Source of the DNA: SZUA-584 sp040768905
GTDB lineage: Bacteria; Bacillota; Clostridia; Christensenellales; SZUA-584
Length of the DNA stretch: 64,000 bases
Direction: 5' to 3'
Assembly: GCA_040768905.1 (NCBI GenBank)
Contig: JAXGMA010000001.1
Span: 868,001 to 932,000, forward strand
Shown here piece by piece: positions 7,396 through 15,457 of this stretch (positions are counted from its first letter, which is position 1; every line of letters starts with the position of its first letter). The notes below the pieces were generated by a model, which ran no database searches, was not told where the DNA came from, and saw only the letters and a program-made list of their open reading frames with translations. Both the position numbers and the translations under genes were made by a program.

Positions 7396-8631
7396 TTAAA
7401 GGCTTTCATCTGGAATCCGGGAACAAGGCCTGCCTGCCGCAATAAGCACTTTGCTGCCCAGCATGGCCATACAGGCTATAATCATGAATATCCCCGTGAA
7501 CACAAGCAGCCATTCAATGGCTATGGCTTCCGCCAGCGGGCCAAAAAAAAGCATGGCGAGAGGCATGACCGCATTGACGATCATCCCGAAAATGCCGAAT
7601 ACGCGCCCCAAGTAGTCTCCCTCGATTTTCTCCTGCAGCAGTACAGTCGACGGCGTATTGAAAACGGGCACTGCCAGACCGGTGATGCCCATGACAAGAA
7701 GATAGATCCAGAATACCGGCACGATACCCAGTAAAAAATTACATACGCCAAGCACAAGGCCCGCAAACGCCATGGTATGCACGCGGTTTTTAAAACCGCC
7801 CCATGATGCCATGACCAAACCGCCAAACACCATGCCCACAGAAAAAGCGACCTCGATCGCAGAGAGCCGCCAGACTTCGCCCCCAAAACTGCGCGCGACC
7901 TGAAGCGGTGTCAGAAACGCAGCAGGTGCGACAAGCACGAAAAAAACGGCCGAAAAAACCATAAACCTTGATACGAATCCATGTGATCTGATATAAGAAA
8001 GGCCAAGCTTGAGGTCGGCGAAATAACCGACCACCTGTTTTGCCTGCGCCTTGACATGCGCGGGCACACGAAGCAAAAAGGCCAGTATCAGTATGGCTAT
8101 TGCTGCCGTGAAGACATCCACAAAGAAGATGGATTCGATTTTCGCAACAGTGAGCAAGAAAGCGCTGGCCATCGGAGAAATAAGCGTCATCACTGATTGC
8201 AGCGTTCCGTTTATGGCGTTGACGCGGGTCAGTTTTTCTTCGGGAACGATCTGAGGTAAAAATGCCCCCACCGCAGGCACTTGTATGCCTGTGCCGAGCG
8301 AGCGCACGGCAGACATCAGAAACAAAAGCCAAAGCGCATCGGCACCAGCCATGAATAAAATTGCCAACGTCAGCGTTGATACGGCAATGCCCGCATCAGA
8401 TAAAATGATCAGATTTTTTCTGTTGAATCTGTCCGCCCAAACGCCTGCAAAGGGTGAGATAAAAAATCCCGGCAGGAATCCGCATACGATACTGATCATC
8501 ATTATAATGCCTGATTGCGTTTCAAGCGTGATATACCACAGAATGGCATACTGCACCAATGAAGAACCAAACAGCGAGACGGTCTGGCTGAGCAGGAAAA
8601 GCGTTGTTTTTTTCTTCCAGTCCTGTTTCAT
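7396..8631 (-). CDS. MFS transporter, macrolide-efflux (MefA) type
   Basis: A 411-residue major facilitator with about twelve hydrophobic segments. The family motif between helices 2 and 3 reads GVWADRFNRKN near residue 65, typical of the DHA3/MefA-like drug exporters. It probably exports a small hydrophobic compound by proton antiport, but the substrate cannot be read from sequence. The ATG at 8631 (MKQDWKKK) gives the usual N-terminus. Further in-frame sequence upstream lacks family character. No strong ribosome binding site is visible. It converges on the PII-like gene with a 9-base gap. Confidence 0.85.
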   Translation of the reverse strand: MKQDWKKKTTLFLLSQTVSLFGSSLVQYAILWYITLETQSGIIMMISIVCGFLPGFFISPFAGVWADRFNRKNLIILSDAGIAVSTLTLAILFMAGADALWLLFLMSAVRSLGTGIQVPAVGAFLPQIVPEEKLTRVNAINGTLQSVMTLISPMASAFLLTVAKIESIFFVDVFTAAIAILILAFLLRVPAHVKAQAKQVVGYFADLKLGLSYIRSHGFVSRFMVFSAVFFVLVAPAAFLTPLQVARSFGGEVWRLSAIEVAFSVGMVFGGLVMASWGGFKNRVHTMAFAGLVLGVCNFLLGIVPVFWIYLLVMGITGLAVPVFNTPSTVLLQEKIEGDYLGRVFGIFGMIVNAVMPLAMLFFGPLAEAIAIEWLLVFTGIFMIIACMAMLGSKVLIAAGRPCSRIPDESL

Positions 8632-8709
8632 GTTTTTTTCACGTATCCATTCTATGCATCTTTTTAGTTTAATATTTAAATGACACAACAGCGAACTTAT
8701 ATACATAAA

Positions 8710-8737
8710 CAAGGCAACCGCTCTTCCGGTCACCTTG
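8710..8737 (-). terminator. Probable rho-independent terminator
   Basis: An 11-bp stem with two G-U pairs and a six-base loop lies downstream of the sugar-binding lipoprotein gene, followed on the minus strand by TTTATG. The T-tract is short, so the call is moderate. Confidence 0.5.
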
Positions 8738-8761
8738 CCAAACTGTTAACATGCTGTTTTT

Positions 8762-9763
8762 TCAGCTGACTTGATCTTTGACCTGAGCAAACAGAAGCTG
8801 ATCTGAAATATATTCTGCTGCATTCTCTGCCGTGACCATGTCTGCCGTCAGTTTGATATACGGAGAGGGCTGATATGTGGTGCTTTTGATAAATTCGTCA
8901 GCCACACCAACAGCGATATCGGCCAGCTCTTTTGTGCCAAAAAAGATGGCTGTATTTATTTTACCTGACTGGACGAGCCCGATCAGATCCATATCTCCGC
9001 CGTATACCACAAGGTGCACCGGTTTGCTGATTTCTTCGATGGCACGTAAAGCACCGCGTGCGAGAGCCGCGTTATGCGCAAAAACAAAATTTACATCACT
9101 GAATTGTATATGGTTTTTTGTTTCTTCATAAGCTTTTTGTTCATCCAAACCGCAAAACGCGTCGGCCGTCAGCGTAACGCCCTCTGTTTCATTGACAATA
9201 CTGCCAAAACCGTCCGAAATAAGCTGCATCACAAAGCTGTCATAGTCCGATTTGAGTTCCAGGCAACGCCCTTCTTCATTAGCAAATATGGCGGCGGCCT
9301 GCTGTGCTGCTTTTCTGCCGATTTCCTGATAGTCAGGTGATATAAGTGTACTCACTTTTCCGTTGATCTGATCTATAATATTGATAACCGGGATCCCGGA
9401 CATTTCTAAATCTGCCAAGATAGATTCGAAAATATCCACATCCACAGGGTCAATGATTATGACTGCTGCCCCTGATGAGGCCATTGACATGACGTCACTT
9501 TGCTGTTTTGCGCCGCTGTCTGCGATCACGATATTGGCATCATAATTGAGCCGTTCACATATTTCTTTGATGTCTGACTGCAGCTGGTCATAAAAGGCGC
9601 CAGTCCCAGACAGGCTAAAACCAATCCGGATCAATGAAAAGTCAAGATCATCGGATTCATTAAGCTCCGGAGCAATCTCATCGGCGGTATCCGGGGCTGT
9701 ACACGCGCTTGCAAACATGACTAAAATGGCTATTCCCATCAGAATGAGAAATAATCTATTCAT
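8762..9763 (-). CDS. Periplasmic-binding-like lipoprotein (sugar-binding, Peripla_BP_4 type)
   Basis: A 333-residue lipoprotein with signal sequence and lipobox FASAC (cysteine near residue 21). The mature part follows the two-lobed RbsB/XylF pattern: IGFSLSGTGAFYDQLQSDI near 45, AAVIIIDPVD near 97, GIPVINIIDQI, and VVYGGDMDLIGLVQSGKI near 265. Family members capture sugars or autoinducer-like ligands for ABC importers or chemoreceptors. No ABC transporter genes are next to it, so it may be a stand-alone sensor or work with a remote transporter. The ATG at 9763 has GGAGG six bases upstream. An IS256 element sits about 140 bases upstream. Confidence 0.8.
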   Translation of the reverse strand: MNRLFLILMGIAILVMFASACTAPDTADEIAPELNESDDLDFSLIRIGFSLSGTGAFYDQLQSDIKEICERLNYDANIVIADSGAKQQSDVMSMASSGAAVIIIDPVDVDIFESILADLEMSGIPVINIIDQINGKVSTLISPDYQEIGRKAAQQAAAIFANEEGRCLELKSDYDSFVMQLISDGFGSIVNETEGVTLTADAFCGLDEQKAYEETKNHIQFSDVNFVFAHNAALARGALRAIEEISKPVHLVVYGGDMDLIGLVQSGKINTAIFFGTKELADIAVGVADEFIKSTTYQPSPYIKLTADMVTAENAAEYISDQLLFAQVKDQVS

Positions 9764-9793
9764 TAAAAACCTCCAACTCATGTGCTGGGATTG

Positions 9794-9802
9794 ATTATAA
9801 CA
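9794..9802 (-). promoter_or_regulatory. Extended -10 promoter of the binding-protein gene
   Basis: The minus strand reads TGTTATAAT (9794-9802), a TGn extended -10 with perfect TATAAT, about 30 bases upstream of the start codon. No good -35 box is present, as is common with extended -10 promoters. Confidence 0.55.
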
Positions 9803-9892
9803 CGGCTCGGTTTTAAAAAAAAGCCCGGTATTATTGGTATATATGACCCCAGACTTTCTAAAGATTCATTCATGTGTATAAGCCATACATCA

Positions 9893-9900
9893 TATGTAGC
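9893..9900. repeat. Left target-site duplication of the IS256 element
   Basis: TATGTAGC here is repeated exactly at 11356-11363, immediately outside the other end of the element. An 8-bp duplication fits the 8-9 bp known for the IS256 family. Confidence 0.75.
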
Positions 9901-10105
9901 GGTACCGTCAATAGTTTTTCGCACATTTATTTCTCACCTGGCCAGCGGGAGCTACCCGGCAAAGAGCTCAGCGTTTTTTTCGTGTTGATTCAAGTGTTTT
10001 CATGGTACCGTCAATAGTTTTTCGCACATTTATTTCTCACCTGGCCAGCGGGAGCTACCCGGCAAAGAGCTCAGCGTTTTTTTCGTGTTGATTCAAGTGT
10101 TTCAT
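9901..10105. repeat. Tandem duplication of the IS left end (103 + 102 bp)
   Basis: Positions 9901-10003 and 10004-10105 are the same sequence, beginning GGTACCGTCAATAG and differing only by one T in the final T-run. Each copy contains the inverted repeat end and the last few codons of the transposase. The inner copy holds the functional stop codon. The outer copy borders the target duplication. Confidence 0.95.
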
Positions 10106-11245
10106 GCACATATAACGCCTTTCACCCCAGGCAGAACCTTCAACATGTCGTAATCGAGCACAGACCAGCATCAAGGCGGAATTGCCATCCGGAAAAGTAC
10201 CTACAACCCGAGTCCGTCTCCTGATCTCCCGGTTGAGTCGCTCAATCACATTGTTACTGCGTATTTTCAGCCAGTGTTCCCGAGGAAAATGCATATATGT
10301 AAGCGTTTCAGCTATACCCTTTCCGATCTTAGCAGCAGCCTCTGGCAGTTTCATTTCCTTAAGCTTTATGATTACGACCTCAGCCTTTTCTTTTGCGCTT
10401 GCCAGATCTTCCTGTGCATGTATCGCCTTCAGCATTGCTGCTACCAATTTTACTTTGCTTCTCGGGACAACCGAGAAAACATTGCGATAAAAGTGAACCG
10501 TACACCGCTGAAACTGAGCTTGCGGATATACCTGATTAACTGCATCTAATAGCCCAAGACATTTATCGCCTATGAAAAGCTGGGTTCCATCAAGTCCCCG
10601 CTCTTTCAGGCTCTTCAGGAAGGCCAACCAGCTTGCGGAGTCTTCCTTCATCCCTTCGGCTGCCCCAATTACCTCCCTGAACCCTTCTTCATTAACGGCC
10701 ATCGCTACCAGCACTGATACATTTGTGTATTCGCCGCCCCAGTTGCGCTTAAGATATACCCCGTCCAGATATACATACGGGTACTGACCTTGCAGCGGGC
10801 GTTTACGCCATTCTTCTATGTGGACGTATACTTTCTTGTTCAGTTCGCTGATCGTTCCGGCAGATACCCGTGCGCCCCACAGCGCTTCTGTAATATCTTC
10901 AACTCTACGGACTGACACGCCAGCCAAATACATCTCAACGAGGGCTTCTTCAACGCTGATCTCGCGTTTCTGGTAGCGCTGGATAATTGCCGTTTCAAAG
11001 GTCAAGGTGCGCAGCTTTGGTACCTTCAGATTAACTTCTCCGGCTTTTGTCAGCAGCTTACGGTCATAATGCCCAGCTCTTGTATCTACACGCTCTTTGC
11101 TGCGCTCGTACCGTTTTGCGTTTGTCAGTCGGTCTGCCTCTTGGTCTAAAAGCTCATTGAGTGTCTTTTCGACACTTTCCCGCACCAGTTCACCTAATTC
11201 CTGCTTTATTGCTCCTTCATTTAGCTGTATAATTTTATCAGACAT
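10055..11245 (-). CDS. IS256-family transposase
   Basis: A 396-residue Mutator-type DDE transposase. The catalytic aspartates lie in YVYLDGVYL (about 160) and FIGDKCLGLLD (about 225), and the C-terminal glutamate is in the segment SNNVIERLNREIRRRTRVVG (about 330), the family signature. The frame is full length and undamaged, so it is likely active. The start has a strong AAGGAGGAAAG ribosome binding site. Confidence 0.95.
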   Translation of the reverse strand: MSDKIIQLNEGAIKQELGELVRESVEKTLNELLDQEADRLTNAKRYERSKERVDTRAGHYDRKLLTKAGEVNLKVPKLRTLTFETAIIQRYQKREISVEEALVEMYLAGVSVRRVEDITEALWGARVSAGTISELNKKVYVHIEEWRKRPLQGQYPYVYLDGVYLKRNWGGEYTNVSVLVAMAVNEEGFREVIGAAEGMKEDSASWLAFLKSLKERGLDGTQLFIGDKCLGLLDAVNQVYPQAQFQRCTVHFYRNVFSVVPRSKVKLVAAMLKAIHAQEDLASAKEKAEVVIIKLKEMKLPEAAAKIGKGIAETLTYMHFPREHWLKIRSNNVIERLNREIRRRTRVVGTFPDGNSALMLVCARLRHVEGSAWGERRYMCMKHLNQHEKNAELFAG

Positions 11246-11355
11246 GATCCTTTCCTCCTTGGCTTATGTGGTGTGATTACTTCATTTTACCAAGTGAGAC
11301 GGGTCATGTCCTCTTTTAACCCTATATAAATGTGCGAAACTTATTGTACCTTATC

Positions 11356-11363
11356 TATGTAGC
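11356..11363. repeat. Right target-site duplication of the IS256 element
   Basis: TATGTAGC, the exact copy of 9893-9900. It ends two bases before the -35 box of the comFB promoter, so the insertion only just spared that promoter. Confidence 0.75.
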
Positions 11364-11365
11364 CA

Positions 11366-11393
11366 TTGACATACGAAACACAAAGTGTATAAT
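11366..11393 (+). promoter_or_regulatory. SigmaA promoter of the comFB-like gene
   Basis: A consensus TTGACA (11366-11371) and TATAAT (11388-11393) are separated by 16 bases, 40 bases upstream of the ATG at 11433. The IS element ends just upstream, so older upstream regulatory sequence has been displaced by about 1.46 kb. Confidence 0.8.
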
Positions 11394-11432
11394 TATCCTT
11401 AAAATCAGCATTCCTTAATAACGGGGTGAAAA

Positions 11433-11729
11433 ATGAGCAGCGTTTCGGCAAAAAAAAGTGATAAAGATTATGTTTTGGTGAATATAGTTGAGGCTGTCGT
11501 GCGCGAAAAAACACGTGAACTGATCAAAACGATGGATATGTGTTGTTGTGAGGTGTGTTATCTTAACGCCTGCGCAATTGCCCTTAATTCACTCAAACAG
11601 TTGTATGTGACCACTTACAAAGGTGCGTTGCTTTCCAAAATATCCACAATTGGTGTGGGTTATCAGGCTGTGCTGATTTGCGAGATCATAAAAGCCCTCA
11701 TGATAGTCAAAGCTTCCCCCAGACATTAA
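11433..11729 (+). CDS. ComFB family protein
   Basis: A 98-residue protein with the ComFB fold signature: a leading NIVEAVVREKTRELI helix, the cysteine cluster CCCEVC (about 37-42), then ACAIALNSLKQLYVTTYKGAL. In Bacillus ComFB is encoded in the late competence comF operon. Members of the family have more recently been described as cyclic-di-nucleotide receptors. GGGGTG precedes the ATG. The gene converges on a diguanylate cyclase gene and the two overlap by four bases at their stop codons, which makes a c-di-GMP link attractive. Confidence 0.8.
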   Translation: MSSVSAKKSDKDYVLVNIVEAVVREKTRELIKTMDMCCCEVCYLNACAIALNSLKQLYVTTYKGALLSKISTIGVGYQAVLICEIIKALMIVKASPRH

Positions 11730-12898
11730 GCCTGGATATCGAATTCCAGATCACTTTTACTTTGCGCTGTGACCATGCGTTTGGCGTTTTTATTTTTATA
11801 CATCAGATGGTCAATATGCCTTAAAAAACCGTCAAGGTTCATCTTGTTCTTGTTATAGATATCATATCCAAACGAAAAGCTTATGCGATATGGCTTTTTA
11901 TTTTCTAAATTAAACATGTGTACATTCTGCCGGATCCTTTTGACGGTCTGTTCCAGATCTCCATGGCTGTTAAGGTTCAAAATGACGATAAATTCATCGC
12001 CCCCGATCCTCGCAACAAAATCATGCTGTCTTAGGCTCTCCTTGATGATCATGACCGCGTCTTTCAAAACCTCATCCCCTGTTTCATGCCCATAAGTATC
12101 ATTGATCTGTTTGAAGTCGTCGATATCCATCATGATGGCTGCAAAGGGATGATCCTGCGTGCTGTTGCGTATTTTTGCTTTGGCATAGCCGTCAAACTGC
12201 CTTCTATTATAAGCGCCTGTTAAATAATCCGTATTCAGGCCGCGGTTTTGTATATAGAAATAAATGATCAGCAGGGAAAGCATCATACCGACCCAATTAT
12301 AAGAAACCCCGTAATAAATGACCTGCAAAGCCGTGCCGACCGACATGGGTACAAAAAACAAAAGGAGTGAGAAAAAATATCTCTTTTCCAGCCTTTTTTT
12401 ATTGATCAGAATATAGAAAAATGTCGCCAGAAAAATGCTGTAACAGCACGCAAGATGAGCCCAGAAAAACTGCCCTCTCTGATAGATGTTGGAGGCATCC
12501 ACCGTGAAATACCAGCCGGTGTACACCGAAGCAAGAGAAGCAGCAGCATTAAGAACAAACAAAACGGCAAGAATATACGCAGCCCGTTTTAAATATTTTT
12601 CATCTTTGTGTATCTGGTAATACGTATAAATAGCCCAAAGGATAGGCGCTGCGGGAGTGACAAGATAAAGAAGGGTATTCGAGCCGATATTCAAGCTTTT
12701 GTTGATATCTCCGGGCAAACCATTAAAGACCCAGCCAAAGATATCAATAACAACTAATAACATATTTGTAATGATCAATAATGTAAACAATCGATCAGGT
12801 ATAGATTTCCTGTTTGATCGGCTGTAGATATTAAAATAAATAATCAACAAAATAATCAGCGATAAAACGCTTAAGTCCATCGTCAGAAACTCTGTCAT
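11726..12898 (-). CDS. Membrane diguanylate cyclase (GGDEF)
   Basis: A 390-residue protein whose N-terminal half has about six transmembrane segments (to about residue 210), followed by a GGDEF domain (about 220-380). The domain starts DYLTGAYNRRQFD, contains DIDDFKQINDTYGHETGDEVL and an intact active site RIGGDEF. An RQHD inhibitory site lies exactly five residues before GGDEF, so both c-di-GMP synthesis and product inhibition are expected. The membrane part has no family I recognise and probably senses a signal in the membrane. GGGAGATG precedes the ATG. Confidence 0.9.
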   Translation of the reverse strand: MTEFLTMDLSVLSLIILLIIYFNIYSRSNRKSIPDRLFTLLIITNMLLVVIDIFGWVFNGLPGDINKSLNIGSNTLLYLVTPAAPILWAIYTYYQIHKDEKYLKRAAYILAVLFVLNAAASLASVYTGWYFTVDASNIYQRGQFFWAHLACCYSIFLATFFYILINKKRLEKRYFFSLLLFFVPMSVGTALQVIYYGVSYNWVGMMLSLLIIYFYIQNRGLNTDYLTGAYNRRQFDGYAKAKIRNSTQDHPFAAIMMDIDDFKQINDTYGHETGDEVLKDAVMIIKESLRQHDFVARIGGDEFIVILNLNSHGDLEQTVKRIRQNVHMFNLENKKPYRISFSFGYDIYNKNKMNLDGFLRHIDHLMYKNKNAKRMVTAQSKSDLEFDIQA

Positions 12899-13025
12899 TT
12901 CATCTCCCTATATTGATTCTGAAATGAAATACTAAACCATTATAATAAATATATTTTATGTGATTGATAAACGCAAGTGTAATTTGTAAAACAAATAATG
13001 ATGACATCAACATACTTTTTTTTCA

Positions 13026-13060
13026 CGAGAAAAGGCATGCCGCGCAAAACAGCATGCCTT
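13026..13060 (-). terminator. Rho-independent terminator
   Basis: Nine-base arms AAGGCATGC (13032-13040) and GCATGCCTT (13052-13060) form a stem followed on the minus strand by TTTTCTC. It lies 20 bases after the stop of the lipoprotein gene and separates it from the diguanylate cyclase gene. Confidence 0.75.
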
Positions 13061-13079
13061 AAAAAATTTACCTTAAACT

Positions 13080-13682
13080 TTACTCAGCTCCGGCGCCTAA
13101 GAACATGGCAGACACAACACCTGAATCCATTGTAAAGATCAATCCACCGTAAATGGTGCCCACAATGATTTTTCCTTCAAAGCTTTGCATTTCGTCTGCA
13201 TTGATATCATTGCCATATACGGCATTGATCTCTGCCTCGCTGCTGCCTATGCCGATGCCTCTCGAAGTTTTGCCGTCAAACGGTGCCTTCGCAACAACAG
13301 TGTTGATGACATAAACCTCATTGATTTCAACATAATCCAATTCAAGGCCTAGCCGGTCATAAGCGCTGGTCTTGTGAACAAGGCCGTCACTCGCCACTAA
13401 TTTTGACTCCGAAGTTTGATCAGCGTCACCGTAAACCTGAATAACGGTTGCTTCGTCAAGTGCGACCATAAGTTGGCCGATCGTTTCATCATACATTGAA
13501 AATTTCTCATATTCAGGTGCGGTTTCTGTTTCATCATCAAAAGCAACCGTCTCCTCTGGCTTGGGCGTTTCTTTGGGTATATCTTTGAATACGACATCAA
13601 TCACAGGTGCAGCACACGCTGATAACAAGAAAATACTTAACGCTGCCGTCAACAGAAAACCTGTAAAAATCTTTTTAAGCAT
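13080..13682 (-). CDS. Lipoprotein of unknown function
   Basis: A 200-residue secreted lipoprotein with lipobox LLSAC (cysteine near residue 23), followed by a Pro/Glu/Thr-rich spacer (about 35-55) and a compact beta-rich domain with the segment GIGIGSSEAEINAVYGNDI near 150. That pattern of a periodic gradient around a conserved GxxxxEV-type turn recalls SmpA/OmlA-like or DUF4309-like folds, but I cannot assign it. The ATG at 13682 is supported by AAGGAG nine bases upstream. It is a single-gene unit with its own terminator. Confidence 0.75.
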   Translation of the reverse strand: MLKKIFTGFLLTAALSIFLLSACAAPVIDVVFKDIPKETPKPEETVAFDDETETAPEYEKFSMYDETIGQLMVALDEATVIQVYGDADQTSESKLVASDGLVHKTSAYDRLGLELDYVEINEVYVINTVVAKAPFDGKTSRGIGIGSSEAEINAVYGNDINADEMQSFEGKIIVGTIYGGLIFTMDSGVVSAMFLGAGAE

Positions 13683-13849
13683 GAAATCATTCTCCTTAAT
13701 CATCATCAAAACGCATGCAAGCTAACATCGTTTCCGATCGTTTACATATTACTATAACCATAAGGCTTCGCGCAACTACAAAAAGAAATAAACATATATT
13801 AATTCCAATACCAGATTAAAGCATTGGCCAAAATAATATTTAAATGAAT

Positions 13850-13879
13850 AAAAAATGCTGTCTTTTTTTTTGGACAGCA
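13850..13879 (-). terminator. Rho-independent terminator of the DivIVA-like gene
   Basis: TGCTGTC (13856-13862) pairs with GACAGCA (13873-13879), and on the minus strand the stem is followed by TTTTTT. It lies 30 bases downstream of the stop at 13908. Confidence 0.85.
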
Positions 13880-13907
13880 AATAAAAAGAGATGAACACAT
13901 GACAAGG

Positions 13908-14354
13908 CTAATTGTCCCTGACACCAGTAAATTGGCATATATTGCTTTTGTCATTGCCTTTTATATCTCCCAATACATATGAAACGGCTGTGCAGATAGA
14001 TTCGCTGGCTTGCTTTAATTTCATAAGCCTTTGATAGCACCCTTCGGCTGCATTTTTAAATTGCTGCGCATCCTGCTCGGCTTGTTTGATCTGCTGCTCA
14101 GCCTGTAACTGCGCATGCTGTAATATGGCTTGCGCGGTTTCTTCAGCGTGTGTAATGGCATGTGAAATATAGCGCTCGTTGTTTTTGTACATTTCGAGCG
14201 CTATGCATAGCTCTCTGTTTTCATCACGGAGTTTGAAGAGCCTCTCTTTTTGATTTTTTAAGCATAGTTCATAATCATCCCTCACTTTTTGCAGAAGTTT
14301 GTCGACATCTTCGGCATTATATTTACCCATAATGCTCTTTTTTAAATAGTTCAT
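13908..14354 (-). CDS. DivIVA-like coiled-coil protein
   Basis: A 148-residue protein starting MNYLKKSIMGKYNAEDVDKLL, followed by a long heptad-rich coiled coil (about 20-115) rich in Gln, Ala and Glu. The first 60 residues resemble the membrane-binding N-terminal domain plus coiled coil of DivIVA/GpsB proteins, which mark curved membranes at poles and septa. It is shorter than typical DivIVA. The ATG at 14354 is chosen because GGAGG lies eight bases upstream. It follows lgt but has a terminator on both sides, so it is probably transcribed alone. Confidence 0.65.
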   Translation of the reverse strand: MNYLKKSIMGKYNAEDVDKLLQKVRDDYELCLKNQKERLFKLRDENRELCIALEMYKNNERYISHAITHAEETAQAILQHAQLQAEQQIKQAEQDAQQFKNAAEGCYQRLMKLKQASESICTAVSYVLGDIKGNDKSNICQFTGVRDN

Positions 14355-14375
14355 TAAGACCACCCTCCTTCGCGC

Positions 14376-14418
14376 AAAATAATAACACCGTCCGGCTGAA
14401 TAAAGCTGTCGGACGGTG
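14376..14418 (-). terminator. Rho-independent terminator of lgt
   Basis: CACCGTCCG (14386-14394) and CGGACGGTG (14410-14418) form a perfect nine-bp stem, followed on the minus strand by TTATTATTTT. It lies about 45 bases after the lgt stop. Confidence 0.88.
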
Positions 14419-14462
14419 CGGTATTGTTCGTCTTATTTTGCGGTTTGGTTGATTATTCTGAG

Positions 14463-15365
14463 TCAGTTTTTATCTTCCTCATCGTTGTCTTTGATGTCTT
14501 TCTTTTTGCGATTTTTCATAGAATTTTCTGCTTTATAGGCTTCAAGCTGTTCAGGTGTCCAGCTTAAGCTGTAAAAACCGTCGTAAGCAGGCAGCTGTTT
14601 TTGTATGCGAGGCATAAAAATAAGGAAAAGTATGCCGCCGGCTATCAGTGCGATACTGACGATCTGCGAAATCCGCAAATTGCCGAGCATAAGGCTGTCT
14701 GTACGCAGTGATTCAATGAAGAATCGCCCGAAGCCGTACAATATGCCGTATAAAGCAAAGATGCCGCCGCGCACTTTTATTTTTTTTCTAAGCAGCATCA
14801 AAACAGCAAATACGATAAGATTCCATATCGATTCATAGAAAAAGGTCGCCATATACCAAACGAGCTGGCCATTTTCAAAGATCTGCACGCCGGCAGGAAA
14901 CCACTGCCAGGCAGGATCCAAAATTTGCGTCCCATGGGCTTCCTGATTCACATAGTTCCCCCAACGTCCTATAGCCTGCGCCAGTATGATGCTGGGCGCG
15001 GCGATATCCAGCAGTTCGCCGGCGCTTATCTTTCGCCATTTGCTGAATATAAACACGGCCAAAACACCGCCGATCACGGCGCCGTATATGGCAAGCCCCC
15101 CCTCCCATATATAGAGCATACGGATCGGATCAGCCGCGTATAACTGCCACTCAAAAACGACATAGTAAAGCCGCGCGAAGATGATGCCCAAAGGGATCGC
15201 GATAAGCATGAAATCAAGCACCATCTCTGAACGGTATCCTCTTCTTTTTGCTTCAAGGCACCCAAGCACAACAGCTAAAATAAGCGCTGCAGCTATGATG
15301 ATGCCGTACCAGTGAACTTCGATACCATTGCCAAAAGGCAAAGTAAACGCCACTCTTTGGTCCAT
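14463..15365 (-). CDS. lgt: Prolipoprotein diacylglyceryl transferase
   Basis: Transfers diacylglycerol from phosphatidylglycerol to the lipobox cysteine of prolipoproteins, the first step of lipoprotein maturation in the membrane. The 300-residue polytopic protein has the Lgt signature around RWGNYVNQEAHG (about 140), HWYGIIIA near residue 20 and RFFIESLRTDS near 235. A charged C-terminal tail of Lys/Asp/Glu ends the protein. The ATG at 15365 has GGAGG at good spacing. The lipoproteins found elsewhere in the window are its presumed substrates. Confidence 0.95.
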   Translation of the reverse strand: MDQRVAFTLPFGNGIEVHWYGIIIAAALILAVVLGCLEAKRRGYRSEMVLDFMLIAIPLGIIFARLYYVVFEWQLYAADPIRMLYIWEGGLAIYGAVIGGVLAVFIFSKWRKISAGELLDIAAPSIILAQAIGRWGNYVNQEAHGTQILDPAWQWFPAGVQIFENGQLVWYMATFFYESIWNLIVFAVLMLLRKKIKVRGGIFALYGILYGFGRFFIESLRTDSLMLGNLRISQIVSIALIAGGILFLIFMPRIQKQLPAYDGFYSLSWTPEQLEAYKAENSMKNRKKKDIKDNDEEDKN

Positions 15366-15398
15366 ATAAACCTCCAATATTTCTTTTGATCCAGCGTT

Positions 15399-15427
15399 AT
15401 TATATGTTCTTGCTTTTTTAGGGTCAA
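15399..15427 (-). promoter_or_regulatory. SigmaA promoter of lgt
   Basis: On the minus strand TTGACC (15422-15427) and perfect TATAAT (15399-15404) are 17 bases apart, 33 bases upstream of the lgt start codon. Confidence 0.8.
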
Positions 15428-15457
15428 GTTATTTTTTGTTAATACGCCGGTTAAATC

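Larger units (their letters stand above)
9901..11355 (-). mobile_element. IS256-family insertion sequence
   Basis: A 1455-bp element bounded by an 8-bp direct repeat and carrying one complete transposase gene on the minus strand. The terminal 30 bases at each end align without gaps. The outer halves match poorly, while the inner 14 bases (TTTCGCACATTTAT) are identical. The right terminus begins GATAAGGTAC when read inward, like other IS256-family ends. The left end carries a tandem 103-bp duplication. Without it the element would be about 1350 bp, normal for the family. It lies between the binding-protein gene and comFB. Confidence 0.88.

Noticed and set aside
9782..9988. Plus-strand 68-codon frame running into the IS256 end
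   Set aside because: No ribosome binding site, crosses the insertion border, and has no protein-like character.
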